Positions 24,690 to 33,665 of a DNA stretch of 64,000 nucleotides are shown one piece after another; within the stretch, counting starts at the first letter, position 1; every line of letters begins with the position of its first letter. Below the pieces are notes generated by a model. The model did not search any database, was not told the origin of the DNA, and saw only the letters and a program-made list of their open reading frames with translations. The DNA comes from Chitinophagaceae bacterium (GTDB lineage: Bacteria > Bacteroidota > Bacteroidia > Chitinophagales > Chitinophagaceae), in the NCBI GenBank assembly GCA_947447825.1, contig CANFLL010000009.1:1-64000 (forward strand), read 5' to 3'. The translations under genes were made by a program, and so were the position numbers.

Positions 24690-25463
24690 CTAAATCCTAA
24701 AACCTCCTGCCACTTCAATCCTTTGTGCATTTACCCATTTAGATTCTTCCGAGCAAAGAAATGCTACAACACTGCCAATGTCGTCAGGTAAGCCTACTCT
24801 TCCTAAAGCCGTTTGCGATGAAAGCATCTCATTAAAGTCGGGATTGTCACGCACTACTCCTCCACCAAAGTCAGTTGCAATTGCACCCGGAGCAACCGAG
24901 TTAACCCTAATTTTTCTGCCTCCCAGTTCCAAAGCTTGATACCTAGTAAGTGAATCCACAGCTGCTTTCATTGCCCCATAAGCAGCATAGCCGGGAAAAG
25001 AAAACCTTGCTAAACCAGAAGAGATGTTAACAATACTGCTGCCATCATTCAATAAAGACAATAGCTTTTGAGTAATGAAATAAGGTCCCTTAAAATGAAT
25101 GTTGGTCATTGCATCCAATTGTTCTTCAGTGGTTTCACCAAACGAAGCATGTATGCCCACGCCTGCATTGTTTACTAGGGCATCCAATTTTTTAGCACCT
25201 AATTGTGTGTCTAGAATGTTTTGAACCTCTACTACAAATGCATCAAATCCTAATGTAGTGGCAATGTCTAATTGAAGCGCAAATGCTTTTTGTCCAATTG
25301 CTTCAATTTCTTTCACCACATCATCTGCAAATTCTTTTTTTGTTTGATAGGTAATGATAATATCAAACCCTTTTTTTGCTAACTGTAAGGCCGCACTTTT
25401 GCCAAGCCCACGACTTCCGCCTGTTACTAAGGCGATTTTACTTTCATTATTTGACATAAACAT
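24690..25463 (-). CDS. Short-chain dehydrogenase/reductase
   Basis: A 257-residue classical SDR. The NAD(P)-binding motif is TGGSRGLGKSAA near residue 15. NNAGVG lies near residue 97, the catalytic Ser in NISSGLARFS, and the catalytic pair in YGAMK (YxxxK, about 163-167). The Arg of TGGSRG suggests an NADP preference (inference). The substrate is unknown; similar proteins are annotated as glucose dehydrogenase or 3-oxoacyl reductase-like. The initiating ATG may be at 25463 or two codons later. It lies 87 bases downstream of an AraC-type regulator on the same strand, which is a likely regulator-target pair. Confidence 0.88.
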   Translation of the reverse strand: MFMSNNESKIALVTGGSRGLGKSAALQLAKKGFDIIITYQTKKEFADDVVKEIEAIGQKAFALQLDIATTLGFDAFVVEVQNILDTQLGAKKLDALVNNAGVGIHASFGETTEEQLDAMTNIHFKGPYFITQKLLSLLNDGSSIVNISSGLARFSFPGYAAYGAMKAAVDSLTRYQALELGGRKIRVNSVAPGAIATDFGGGVVRDNPDFNEMLSSQTALGRVGLPDDIGSVVAFLCSEESKWVNAQRIEVAGGFRI

Positions 25464-25549
25464 CTTTTTTTATTTACAATGCAAAAGTGTATTAAAAACA
25501 GGAGATGGTAGTTGCAACAATCAAAGTGTTATTTGCAAAAAACAAATAA

Positions 25550-26482
25550 TCAGCCCCTAAATAGTTGTGGAGATTTGTTACTATGCTTCTTAAAGAAGTT
25601 AGAAAAGTGGGCTACTTCTTCAAAACCCAATGTGAAAGCAATTTCAGAAATGTTCCATTGGGTTTGGGTCAGTAAGGTTTTGGCTTCCTGAAATATTCTG
25701 CTGCCAATTATCTCGCCTGTAGTTTTTCCAGTGGTTTCCTTCAAAACCCTATTCAAATGATTTACGTGTACCCCCAATGTATTAGCATAATCTTTCGGAG
25801 TTTTCAATTGTAGGTGTTGGCTAATGCTTTCAATGGGGAATTGTCTTTCAAGTAATTCTATAAAAAGAGAAGTTGTTCTTGTTGCAGCGGTTTTATTATT
25901 TTTTGTTGGTTCCATAGGATTTAGCTTTTGTCCATAATGAATTAGCTCCATCAAATAATTACGAAGCAAATCATACTTATACTCGTAGTCTGAGGCAATT
26001 TCTGAGTGCATCTTTAGGAATATCGCATTAATATATTGAAACTGTTCTTGGTTTATTTGATAAACAAAATTGCTTTTAGGCAAAAAAATGGGTAATGCAT
26101 CTATATCTAATCCAATATTAAACTTTGATAAATACTCTTTTGTAAACACACAAAAATGCCCACTTTGATTGGTAGAGGTTGGGGTGAAGTTGTAAGGTAT
26201 TTTTGGTGAAGCAAACAAAATAGCATAATCCTCAATTTCGATGGTTTTGTCGGCGTATTCCACTTTGTTTTTTCCTGAAATCAAACTTACTTTATAATAG
26301 GTTCTTCTATTGTAGGGCATCTCTGGTTTCAGCTTACATTTTTTGTACAACTCTGCAATATCAAACACATTGAAGTGGCCAATGTCCTTATTAATATTCT
26401 CTTCTAAAAATAAATCGATGTCTGGGCAGCAATTTCTTAGTATATCTTGATAAAACTCTTTAATGGTTATGGGGGTCATCAT
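25550..26482 (-). CDS. AraC-family transcriptional regulator
   Basis: About 310 residues. The N-terminal part (about 30-170) is a cupin-like AraC_binding sensor region, and the C-terminal 100 residues are the double helix-turn-helix, with YANTLGVHVNHLNRVLKETTG and WNISEIAFTLGFEEVAHFSNFFKKHSNKSP. The track starts at 26515, but a TACATTTG -7 element on the minus strand at 26494-26501 lies inside that extension, so I use the ATG at 26482. In related pairs an AraC protein of this sort activates the neighbouring SDR gene, here immediately downstream. The effector is unknown. Confidence 0.88.
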   Translation of the reverse strand: MMTPITIKEFYQDILRNCCPDIDLFLEENINKDIGHFNVFDIAELYKKCKLKPEMPYNRRTYYKVSLISGKNKVEYADKTIEIEDYAILFASPKIPYNFTPTSTNQSGHFCVFTKEYLSKFNIGLDIDALPIFLPKSNFVYQINQEQFQYINAIFLKMHSEIASDYEYKYDLLRNYLMELIHYGQKLNPMEPTKNNKTAATRTTSLFIELLERQFPIESISQHLQLKTPKDYANTLGVHVNHLNRVLKETTGKTTGEIIGSRIFQEAKTLLTQTQWNISEIAFTLGFEEVAHFSNFFKKHSNKSPQLFRG

Positions 26483-26493
26483 TTTGCAAAAAT

Positions 26494-26501
26494 CAAATGT
26501 A
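26494..26501 (-). promoter_or_regulatory. -7 promoter element of the AraC-type gene
   Basis: The minus strand reads TACATTTG. The predicted start near 26488 is about six bases before the chosen ATG, so the leader would be very short. Confidence 0.5.
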
Positions 26502-26515
26502 AGTGTTTTTTGCAC

Positions 26516-26936
26516 TCACCGTGTAATTAATGGCAATCAACCATGTTTATTGAATTGATATATTGGTTTCTGTTTAAGATAAAGTGGGTTTATTCATTTA
26601 ACCAAAAAGAACTCAAAGGTTTACATATACTAGTTAATGAAGGGATGATTTCTTTATCAAATTACTAACTCGAAGCAAACACCGCCTAAGAAAATAGGTG
26701 CATTGTTTCTAATTGTGCAGTATAGAAATAATGAAATGCTACTTAGCAGAATTTGGAATATCGTTTTATAAAGAGGCTGCTATGATAGATATATAGTTTA
26801 AAAGGGAGATTTTTTCAGTCAATTAATTAATGTGCTAGGTAAGTAAGCTAATTAACAAAAATGTCTAACTTTTATTAATAAACTTTTAATATTTCTTTAT
26901 TTTACCTTATCATTGTGACTAATTTAATGACCGATT
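26516..26936. other. 421-base intergenic stretch between divergent genes, no gene seen
   Basis: A/T-rich spacer between the AraC-type gene and the alpha/beta hydrolase gene. I see no open frame of note, no tandem array and no strong hairpin. Confidence 0.5.
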
Positions 26937-27746
26937 ATGAATAATAAAGGCCCTATTCTGTATGCTGAAACAATTGGAAATGGTGATAGAACGATTGTTT
27001 TTATACATGGAAATTCACAGTCACATTCTATTTGGGATAAGGTGATTTTGGAAATCCCCAATAAAGAATCTTACTCTTTAATTTCAGTTGATTTGCCTGG
27101 CCATGGTGCATCATTTAGAAGTGATGAACCTGAAAAGGATTATTCCATCCAAGGAATGTCTAGTAAACTAAAAAATTTCATTATTGATGCTGTTCCAACT
27201 GAAAGTGAATTTATTGTAGTAGCAACGTCTTTAGGCACCAATTTAGTTGGGGAAATAGCCGATACTTTTTCAAAGTGTAGGGGTTTCTTTTTTGTTAGTC
27301 CTTGTATAATTGGTAGTGGGTTTACAACTTCCGATCTATTTCAACCTAATCCAAATATCGCTCCTTTTTTCACAGCTAATCCTAAGCCCGAAGACCTTAA
27401 TAATTTGTTAGATGACTTGTTGGTGTCCAATGATTATAAAATACGGGAAGAGATAAAAGCAGATTATTTGAAAACTGATAGCCGATTCAGAGAGAACTGG
27501 TTTGCATCAGTATTGAAAGCCGAATACACAGATGAAATAGCTAAATTAAAAAGTACAGGAAAACCAATTGCTATATTGTTTGGAGAACAAGAAAAGTTTT
27601 GTAATACTAGCTATTTAAATAATTCTTCTCTTAATTTATGGAAAGCCCAAACCATTCTTATTCCGAATGCAGGACATGCTACTCCGTATGATAATCCATC
27701 TGCAATTGCTGCTTTGTTAACTGAATTTATTGATGATATTAATTAG
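26937..27746 (+). CDS. Alpha/beta-fold hydrolase
   Basis: A 269-residue alpha/beta hydrolase. IVFIHGNSQSHSIWD (about 22-36) carries the oxyanion-hole HG motif. ISVDLPGHGAS follows, the nucleophile elbow is VATSLGTN (Ser near residue 99), and the catalytic His is in NAGHATPYDNP near the C-terminus. The elbow is ATSLG rather than the usual GxSxG, and the acid position reads FGEQEKF where Asp is commoner. Both leave some doubt about activity. Esterase, lipase and thioesterase roles cannot be separated. It is transcribed alone, with a hairpin repeat element 15 bases after the stop. Confidence 0.85.
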   Translation: MNNKGPILYAETIGNGDRTIVFIHGNSQSHSIWDKVILEIPNKESYSLISVDLPGHGASFRSDEPEKDYSIQGMSSKLKNFIIDAVPTESEFIVVATSLGTNLVGEIADTFSKCRGFFFVSPCIIGSGFTTSDLFQPNPNIAPFFTANPKPEDLNNLLDDLLVSNDYKIREEIKADYLKTDSRFRENWFASVLKAEYTDEIAKLKSTGKPIAILFGEQEKFCNTSYLNNSSLNLWKAQTILIPNAGHATPYDNPSAIAALLTEFIDDIN

Positions 27747-27760
27747 TAACAATTATGGAT

Positions 27761-27857
27761 TAGGCGTGCATAAAAGTTTTTCGCTTTATTAATTCTGTAG
27801 CGGCTTTATAGACGCATATAAATGCATCTATAAAGCAGAAAACTTTTGTGCACTTAG
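27761..27857. repeat. Hairpin repeat element, copy 2 (MITE-like)
   Basis: Outer terminal inverted repeats GTGCATAAAAGTTTTTC (27766-27782) and GAAAACTTTTGTGCAC (27838-27853) flank an inner 15-bp stem with one mismatch (GCTTTATAGACGCAT 27803-27817, ATGCATCTATAAAGC 27822-27836). Copy 1 at 15524-15624 shares the left end and layout. Both copies lie just past the 3' end of a gene. I see no target-site duplication that I can defend. Confidence 0.6.
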
Positions 27858-28011
27858 GAGTAGTTGGAATGCATTTTTAAAAAGAAGTTATTTTGTAGAA
27901 CACGATAGTAGTTATACTTCTTGATATGAAATCCAAAAAGGGCTTCTACAACACATTGTCTACTAGTTTTTTTTCTTGTAAATTCTTCTTGGTAAACCTA
28001 TTGAGCAATAA

Positions 28012-28797
28012 CTATATAATTCTGTTTTTAATTACAAATGCAACAAGTTCTGCTACATTTTTTGTGTTTGTTTTTTTAAGCATGTTTTGCCGATGATTAT
28101 CAATGGTGTTTTCGCTTATTTTCAGTTTATCTGCTATTTGTTTGCTACTTAAACCATCAGAAATGTATGCAATAACAGTCTTTTCTTTTTTGGTGATTAT
28201 AGTGTCTTCTTCATTTGGGTAATATATATTTCTTTCAATAAGTTTCTTTTGTTTCCCTTTTTCATCCACTCTCTCAATATATTGAACCATGGTATTGTCT
28301 GTTTTTATAGCTGTAATGTCAGTAACAATTCCAATATTATAGAGAGGTAAACCTGTTTCATTAGAGGTAATGTAAGAACATTGCTGCCAAACGGAAGAAA
28401 GCACTTTGTCTTTTCTTTGAACCCTGAAGTTAAAGGAGAAGATGTATTTATCGTGCTCCGTTTGTTCAGTTTTTTTTAGAAATGATGCCGTACTGCCAAA
28501 TATTTTCTGGTTAAAAATCTTGAAATCCTCTTTTTGAATGATAGACACCAATCTTTCGGTTCCTCCTTCAATAAATTCCTGTGTATCATATTGAGTTATC
28601 AAGCAAATGCTGTCTGTCAAACACAGATATGACTGTTTGGTATAGTCAATTACATAAAAAATGGGGAAAGAAAAGTGCACATCGCCTGCTAGTCTACTAA
28701 ACTTATTAAACAGCGTATTAACCGTTTGTTCATTCACGATTTCATTGGCATTGTTAATGTTGCAGAGATGGTCTGTGAATGATACATGTAAGCGCAT
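28012..28797 (-). CDS. LuxR-type transcriptional regulator with PAS-like sensor region
   Basis: A 261-residue protein. The C-terminal HTH (about 195-261) has TVIAYISDGLSSKQIADKLKISENTIDNHRQNMLKKTNTKN, quoted here in part as SSKQIADKLKISENTIDNHR, the LuxR/GerE pattern. The middle (about 60-170) has the look of a PAS fold, with an IQKEDFKIF segment and LPLYNIGIVTDIT. There is no receiver-domain Asp and no transmembrane segment, so it is probably a one-component cytoplasmic regulator. Target genes are unknown. It is transcribed toward the alpha/beta hydrolase gene. A decayed copy of a similar HTH lies at 30381-30518. Confidence 0.85.
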   Translation of the reverse strand: MRLHVSFTDHLCNINNANEIVNEQTVNTLFNKFSRLAGDVHFSFPIFYVIDYTKQSYLCLTDSICLITQYDTQEFIEGGTERLVSIIQKEDFKIFNQKIFGSTASFLKKTEQTEHDKYIFSFNFRVQRKDKVLSSVWQQCSYITSNETGLPLYNIGIVTDITAIKTDNTMVQYIERVDEKGKQKKLIERNIYYPNEEDTIITKKEKTVIAYISDGLSSKQIADKLKISENTIDNHRQNMLKKTNTKNVAELVAFVIKNRII

Positions 28798-29342
28798 TTT
28801 TAAGGGTTGTTTTTGTGTTTATAAATGTATTCAAGAAAAGCAATTAATAATTAATAAACAATTTAAAATGATTCAATTCTGCTATTGAATCACTAAATAT
28901 ATTTTATTTAATTAATATTATTGATAAAGATAAAAGAATTTGCAATAACGACATCAATTTTATGATAAAAAGAGATTTTATAGTTCTTTTCCACTATTTT
29001 TTAATGAGGGTTCCTCTATTACTTTTGCTGCATCTAATTGTTAAATTCACTCAAGGTTAAGTAACAATGGTTTTTGCATTCAAAAAGAGGAGGAATTAAA
29101 TAGAAAAAAGTATAAATACTATTCAAGCCATATAAAGCAATTTATTGTTAGTATAAAAATATTTATTCTGGGGGTATAAAGCCAAATAATAAAGCAGGTA
29201 GGTTATCCTATAAAAGCAAAACAACATTTTTTAGAGTAGGGATCAAGATTTATAGGGTTTGATGAAATGATAGTTGAAAATGGTTTCATTGGAATAATAA
29301 AAGAATTGGGTGAATCAATCAAGTCTTTAATAAACAACATAA
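28798..29342. other. 545-base intergenic stretch, only a possible promoter
   Basis: A/T-rich space between divergent genes. TACTTTTG at 29020-29027 matches the -7 consensus on the plus strand but would leave a leader of about 310 bases for the gene at 29343. Nothing else recognisable. Confidence 0.4.
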
Positions 29343-30134
29343 ATGAAAAAAACAGTAGTAGTCTTTGCATCAATTTTTTGTACGTCTTTAGTTTTTAAAG
29401 CACAAGCACAGTTAAAAAGGGTAGCCATAATTTCTATATATGGCAACAAAACACTAGGAAATTCAGGTGGTTCAGCATCCATAGGAGGTGGTGTTTCGTT
29501 AGGAAACTTGAATAACCTAATGTTGAGTGACAGTGCTTATAATCTTACGGGCATTGTAGACAAGTTCGCCAATCTTATTTCGGTAGATTTGTTAAAAGAG
29601 TTTCCTTTTCCTTTCGTTCCTAAAGATTCAGTTATCAATAATCCTGGCTATAAAAGCTTAATAGACGAATCTAAAGTTTTTAATAGAAAAAGCTATGAAG
29701 GAAGTCACCCTAGCGTACAAGTTGCGCCAGGATATATACCTATTGCTGCAAACGGTTTTATAATTGATGACACTAAAGCCATTAAAAAGTCATTCGATTA
29801 CCTTCCTTCCGATGTAGATGGGGTTATGATTGCATACCTAGATTTTGATTTACAAAATGGTGGGGCATCGGCATTTGGAGTGTCTACTAAAAAGGGTTTT
29901 GCAGCAGCAAACATTAAAATATTTAATAGAGAGGGCAAAAGAATTTTTAAATTGAAGGACTCTGAGAAATCTAAGGGTAGCATCACCACGGTTATGGGTA
30001 TGATGACCGACACTAAAAAGGTGATACCTCTTATCAACGAAGCAGCCGATAAACTATTTGACGAACTACAAAAAGAATTGCCAAAGTCTATAAACAAATT
30101 GGCTAAAAAGATAGATGCACAAAAGGAGGATTAA
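29343..30134 (+). CDS. Secreted protein of unknown function
   Basis: 263 residues with a clear signal peptide (KKTVVVFASIFCTSLVFKAQA, about 1-22). The mature part starts LKRVAIISIYGNKTLGN and has a Gly/Ser-rich stretch (SGGSASIGGGVSLGN), a central segment GVMIAYLDFDLQNGGASAFGV, and a Lys-rich helical C-terminus. The VAIISIYGN start and a strand-rich middle recall periplasmic lipoprotein-like proteins of Bacteroidota, but I do not recognise a family. There are no cysteines after the signal, so it is not a lipoprotein. It is transcribed alone; the neighbours give no hint. Confidence 0.75.
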   Translation: MKKTVVVFASIFCTSLVFKAQAQLKRVAIISIYGNKTLGNSGGSASIGGGVSLGNLNNLMLSDSAYNLTGIVDKFANLISVDLLKEFPFPFVPKDSVINNPGYKSLIDESKVFNRKSYEGSHPSVQVAPGYIPIAANGFIIDDTKAIKKSFDYLPSDVDGVMIAYLDFDLQNGGASAFGVSTKKGFAAANIKIFNREGKRIFKLKDSEKSKGSITTVMGMMTDTKKVIPLINEAADKLFDELQKELPKSINKLAKKIDAQKED

Positions 30135-30380
30135 ACTTTCGTAACCAAATTTTTGGGGAACTGAATTCAAGTAAAAAATAGGCTTCAATTTCATTCATGT
30201 AGTAATCAAACATATAAGCAGAATAAGGATTTTTAGGAGGGATACAGGCAATCCTAAAATCCTAAAATCAACTTAATCCTGATTCAGGCAATTTCACAAT
30301 TTCCCAAGCATCATTTTGTGTTTTATTGCCCAATGTAAAAGTGAGCTTTGTCCAGTAGGTAGTTTTAATTTCTTTACAAT

Positions 30381-30518
30381 TTAACTTCGATGGTTTTCTA
30401 CTGTGTGTTTAGACATATAAAACAATGTGGCTATTTGTTTGCTACTATAATTCTCGACTAGCAGCCTTAATACAATCATTTTAGTTTTATTTAATGATTT
30501 TTTCAAGTCAAAATAATC
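30381..30518 (-). pseudogene. Remnant of a LuxR-type HTH
   Basis: Minus-strand reading between two stops gives a peptide containing LRLLVENYSSKQIATLFYMS and KHTVENHRS, the core of a LuxR HTH, then TAA. It is in frame back to a TAG at 30519-30521. Only about 46 codons remain, with no sensor region. It resembles the intact regulator at 28012-28797 (SSKQIADKL...), so it may be a decayed paralogue. Confidence 0.6.
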
Positions 30519-30962
30519 CTAAAAAATACAAATGTTCTGGGAGTATTAAACTTTCTAGCTGCACAGTTTTAGTGTCAAGTGTAGTTAAGCATGAAAATAC
30601 GTCTTAGCAAAATAAAAACATATAACTATTCAGGGGATATTTAAACACAAAGGTCACCAAGGCTTTCACCAAGAACAGAAGGATTGTGTTCTATTATCTC
30701 ATCAGAACTTCGATTGAGGAACGCTAAACCTTAGTGTAATTAGTTTTTTCCTTGTATTCTTCGGGGTAAATAACCCCTGAAGAGTTGCAAAAACCTTATT
30801 CTACTTATCATTCCCTCAATACAAAAAAGTCTAAAGGGGTATAATAAATTATAGTTGGCAATTAAATAGTTCTATTTTCGCCCGTTTTTAAGTGTGAGAG
30901 CCAATTTTTACTGTCAGAGAGGGTTTTTCTTATGAGAGATGCGCAAATTGCATTACTACATT

Positions 30963-31130
30963 CAATAATCCTATTGCAAGAGGCAATAAAGTTATTGTCA
31001 GATACGATAATGTTTGTGTAAGATGCAATAATGTTAGTGTAAGATGCAATAATGTTGATGTAAGACGCAATAATGTTTATGTAAGATGCAATAATCTTAA
31101 TGTAAGATGCAATAATTATCAAGTAGTATA
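30963..31130 (+). repeat. 21-bp tandem array (8 copies)
   Basis: Eight units of exactly 21 bp, for example CAATAATGTTAGTGTAAGATG. The central copies (31026-31109) differ at only a few positions, while the outer ones diverge, which suggests amplification from the middle. A further degenerate unit may precede at 30942. The array lies 330 bases upstream of the TonB receptor gene. Confidence 0.9.
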
Positions 31131-31436
31131 TTACACCTAAAAAGTTAATAAAGCAATTAGCAAATTATGCTTGATATAGCTTCAAACTGGAGTAAATATT
31201 TAGCTAAAGCTAGTCCTTGTTCCTAAAAGACGAACAAGTTTATAACTGGAAATTGCTTCTAAAAGCCCATGAATTCATCTCCAAACTTATTACGTAATAA
31301 TTATAACCATACAATCTTTGTTTTTTGTGAAATCCTTGGTGTATTTTGTAATTAAAATACACTGGAGCAGTCAGCAATTAACGCTTTATTTCACCTTGCC
31401 TTCTTAATTGATTACTTATAACTCCTTTTAACGCTA

Positions 31437-31444
31437 TAAATTTG
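31437..31444 (+). promoter_or_regulatory. -7 promoter element of the TonB receptor gene
   Basis: TAAATTTG matches TAnnTTTG; predicted start near 31450, ten bases before the ATG. Confidence 0.5.
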
Positions 31445-31459
31445 TGGAATTGACTGCTT

Positions 31460-33604
31460 ATGAAGAGAATTTGGGGGTTGTTACTAGTTTTTGTTTTGCC
31501 AATAATATCATGGGGGCAGTATATTGATTCTATTATTGGGAGATTGAATTATGTGAAAGTATTGGAGGATTCAGTAGCGAAAACTAAAAATTATACCCTT
31601 TCCGCAAGCAGGCTTCCCGATGTCACGGTTCATTCTTTTGCGTTCAATAAAATATGGACTAATGCTCCTTCCTCTGTTGCTGTTTTATCCGAGGAACAAC
31701 TACATCTCATAGGTACTAATTCTTTGTTGCCAGCACTCAACACTGTTCCTGGCGTGCGGATGGAGGAACGAAGTCCGAATAGTTTTCGGTTATCTGTTCG
31801 TGGAAGTCTTTTGCGATCGCCGTTTGGCGTTAGAGATGTGAAGGTGTATTGGAACAACCTGCCGCTAACCGATGGAAGTGGTAACACTTATTTAAACCTG
31901 ATAGACCTTACTCAAATAGGCTCGGCTGAAATAACAAAAGGGGCAACTGCTAGCATGTATGGTGCTGGAAAAGGCGGATTGCTGCTGTTGGAAAACAAGA
32001 ATGATTTCACTAAACAATCTATCAATCATTATTCCGCAAGCCTTAGTGGGGGCAGCTTTGGCACGCTACAAGAGTCTTTTTTATGGAAGCATCAAGCGCA
32101 GAATTTTAGTTATCAGTTAATGCAAAGTCATCAGCAGAGTGATGGTTACAGGCAACAATCAGCATCAAATAAAAACAACTTAACCTACACAGCGTCTTAT
32201 AAAATAAAAAAGAATCAATTTAATTTTAGTGGATTTTATACCCGTTTGCATTACCAAACGCCAGGTGGCATAACCTTAGCGCAGATGCAAAAGAATCCTA
32301 CATTGGCTAGGCAAGCTGTGGGAAATTTGCCTAGTGCGCTACAACAAAAGGCAGCTATTGATAACAACACCTTCTTTGCAGGATTAAATCATCTATTCAC
32401 AATCAATAAGTCATTTTCAACAGATGCTTCAATTGTTTTTCATCACACTGATTTTATCAATCCTTTCATCACGAACTACGAAATTAGAAATGAAACCAAT
32501 ACAGGGGTTAATGCTAAAATTGTTTATCAGCATCAGCTTAAAAAAGTAAGTGTGCAATGGATTACAGGCGGCGAATACTTGTACAATCATTCTGCTGTGG
32601 AAGATGATGGAAACAGAAATGGCAATAGAGATACTGTTCAGTTAAAAGACAACATTTTTGCAAGCCAGTGGTTTGGCTTTTCGCAGGTACAAATGTTTGT
32701 GGGGAAGTTTACGGTTCAAATGGGCATTAGTGCCAACAATCAGACATTTGCGTTTGAAAGATTATCAGACAAGATTCATTCATTAACAAATAAACACACC
32801 GATATTGTGGTCATGCCTAGGTTGTCCATTGGATATACATTAATGAACGGAATAACCATTTATGGAGAAGTAGCCAAAGGATTCAGTCCGCCAACGCTAG
32901 CTGAGATTCGACCATCAAACAGGGCTTTTAACACCACATTGCAAGCGGAATATGGCTTGAATGAATCATTGGGAATTAAAGGAAATGCGTTTGATGGTCG
33001 ATTAATGTTTGATGTGAATGCTTATCGGTTTCATTTACAGAATGCAATCGTGCTTCAAAATAATACTGACGGAACACAATATTTTTCAAATGCAGGTAGC
33101 ACCAAGCAAGATGGGATGGAAATGTGGCTTCAATTTCAACTTTTACAACAAAAAAACAGTTCCGTAAAACAAGTTACCCTTTCAGAAAGTTATAGCTATC
33201 AGCCGTACAGGTTTACTTCCTATGAGCAGGGTAGTAGTAACTATTCTGGCAAAAAACTTACAGGTGTTCCTGAAAATGGTAGTGTAAGCACTGTATCAAT
33301 TAAGTTAAATGGTGGTTATTTCATGAATATCTCTTATAACTACTCATCAGCAATTCCGCTCACGGATGCAAACGATGTTTACGCCAAAGCCTATCATTTA
33401 TTGCAAAGCAAGATAGGGTGGGAGGGGGCAATTAAAAAGCTGCATGTTCAGTTGTTTGTGGGTGGAGATAATCTATTGAATGAGCAATATAGTTTAGGTA
33501 ATGATATCAATGCAGCAGGAAAAGATATTAATGCAGCAGGAAAAAGGTTTTATAATCCTGCCCCCAAAATTAATTTTTATGGAGGATGCAAGTTGGGATG
33601 GTAG
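31460..33604 (+). CDS. TonB-dependent outer-membrane receptor
   Basis: A 714-residue receptor with a signal peptide (WGLLLVFVLPIISWGQ, about 1-20). The plug domain (about 50-180) contains NAPSSVAVLSEEQL, LPALNTVPGVRMEER and IEIT-type strand SAEITKGATASMYGAGKGG. The remaining 520 residues form the 22-strand barrel, with GYTLMNGITIYGEVAKGFSPPTLAEIRPS typical of siderophore-type receptors. There is no N-terminal CarboxypepD_reg domain and no SusD partner, so siderophore, metal or cobalamin uptake is likelier than glycan uptake (inference). Near the C-terminus a seven-residue segment DINAAGK is exactly duplicated. The barrel ends in a Trp rather than Phe (GGCKLGW). Confidence 0.9.
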   Translation: MKRIWGLLLVFVLPIISWGQYIDSIIGRLNYVKVLEDSVAKTKNYTLSASRLPDVTVHSFAFNKIWTNAPSSVAVLSEEQLHLIGTNSLLPALNTVPGVRMEERSPNSFRLSVRGSLLRSPFGVRDVKVYWNNLPLTDGSGNTYLNLIDLTQIGSAEITKGATASMYGAGKGGLLLLENKNDFTKQSINHYSASLSGGSFGTLQESFLWKHQAQNFSYQLMQSHQQSDGYRQQSASNKNNLTYTASYKIKKNQFNFSGFYTRLHYQTPGGITLAQMQKNPTLARQAVGNLPSALQQKAAIDNNTFFAGLNHLFTINKSFSTDASIVFHHTDFINPFITNYEIRNETNTGVNAKIVYQHQLKKVSVQWITGGEYLYNHSAVEDDGNRNGNRDTVQLKDNIFASQWFGFSQVQMFVGKFTVQMGISANNQTFAFERLSDKIHSLTNKHTDIVVMPRLSIGYTLMNGITIYGEVAKGFSPPTLAEIRPSNRAFNTTLQAEYGLNESLGIKGNAFDGRLMFDVNAYRFHLQNAIVLQNNTDGTQYFSNAGSTKQDGMEMWLQFQLLQQKNSSVKQVTLSESYSYQPYRFTSYEQGSSNYSGKKLTGVPENGSVSTVSIKLNGGYFMNISYNYSSAIPLTDANDVYAKAYHLLQSKIGWEGAIKKLHVQLFVGGDNLLNEQYSLGNDINAAGKDINAAGKRFYNPAPKINFYGGCKLGW
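33503..33544 (+). repeat. 21-bp tandem duplication inside the TonB receptor gene
   Basis: GATATCAATGCAGCAGGAAAA is followed by GATATTAATGCAGCAGGAAAA (one silent difference), encoding DINAAGK twice. The unit length equals that of the intergenic arrays. Confidence 0.95.
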
Positions 33605-33665
33605 GCTAAGTAAATAACTTGATAAAGAAAATTTAAACTGATGTATAGCGTAATTAATAAATAGC

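Larger units (their letters stand above)
30135..31459. other. 1.3-kb intergenic region: LuxR remnant, hairpin and 21-bp array
   Basis: The longest gene-free stretch of the window. It holds the decayed LuxR HTH (30381-30518), a CTTGTTC/GAACAAG hairpin (31216-31238), the 21-bp array and the promoter of the TonB receptor gene. Near 30650 is an ACACAAAGGTCACCAAGG stretch of a low-complexity sort common between Bacteroidota genes. The 86-codon minus-strand ORF of the track (30862-31122) is a by-product of the 21-bp periodicity. Confidence 0.6.

Noticed and set aside
30862-31122. 86-codon minus-strand ORF with repeated IIASYIN heptapeptides
   Set aside because: It is generated by the 21-bp array, whose length is divisible by three, so a frame stays open by chance. 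There is no start context and no family.
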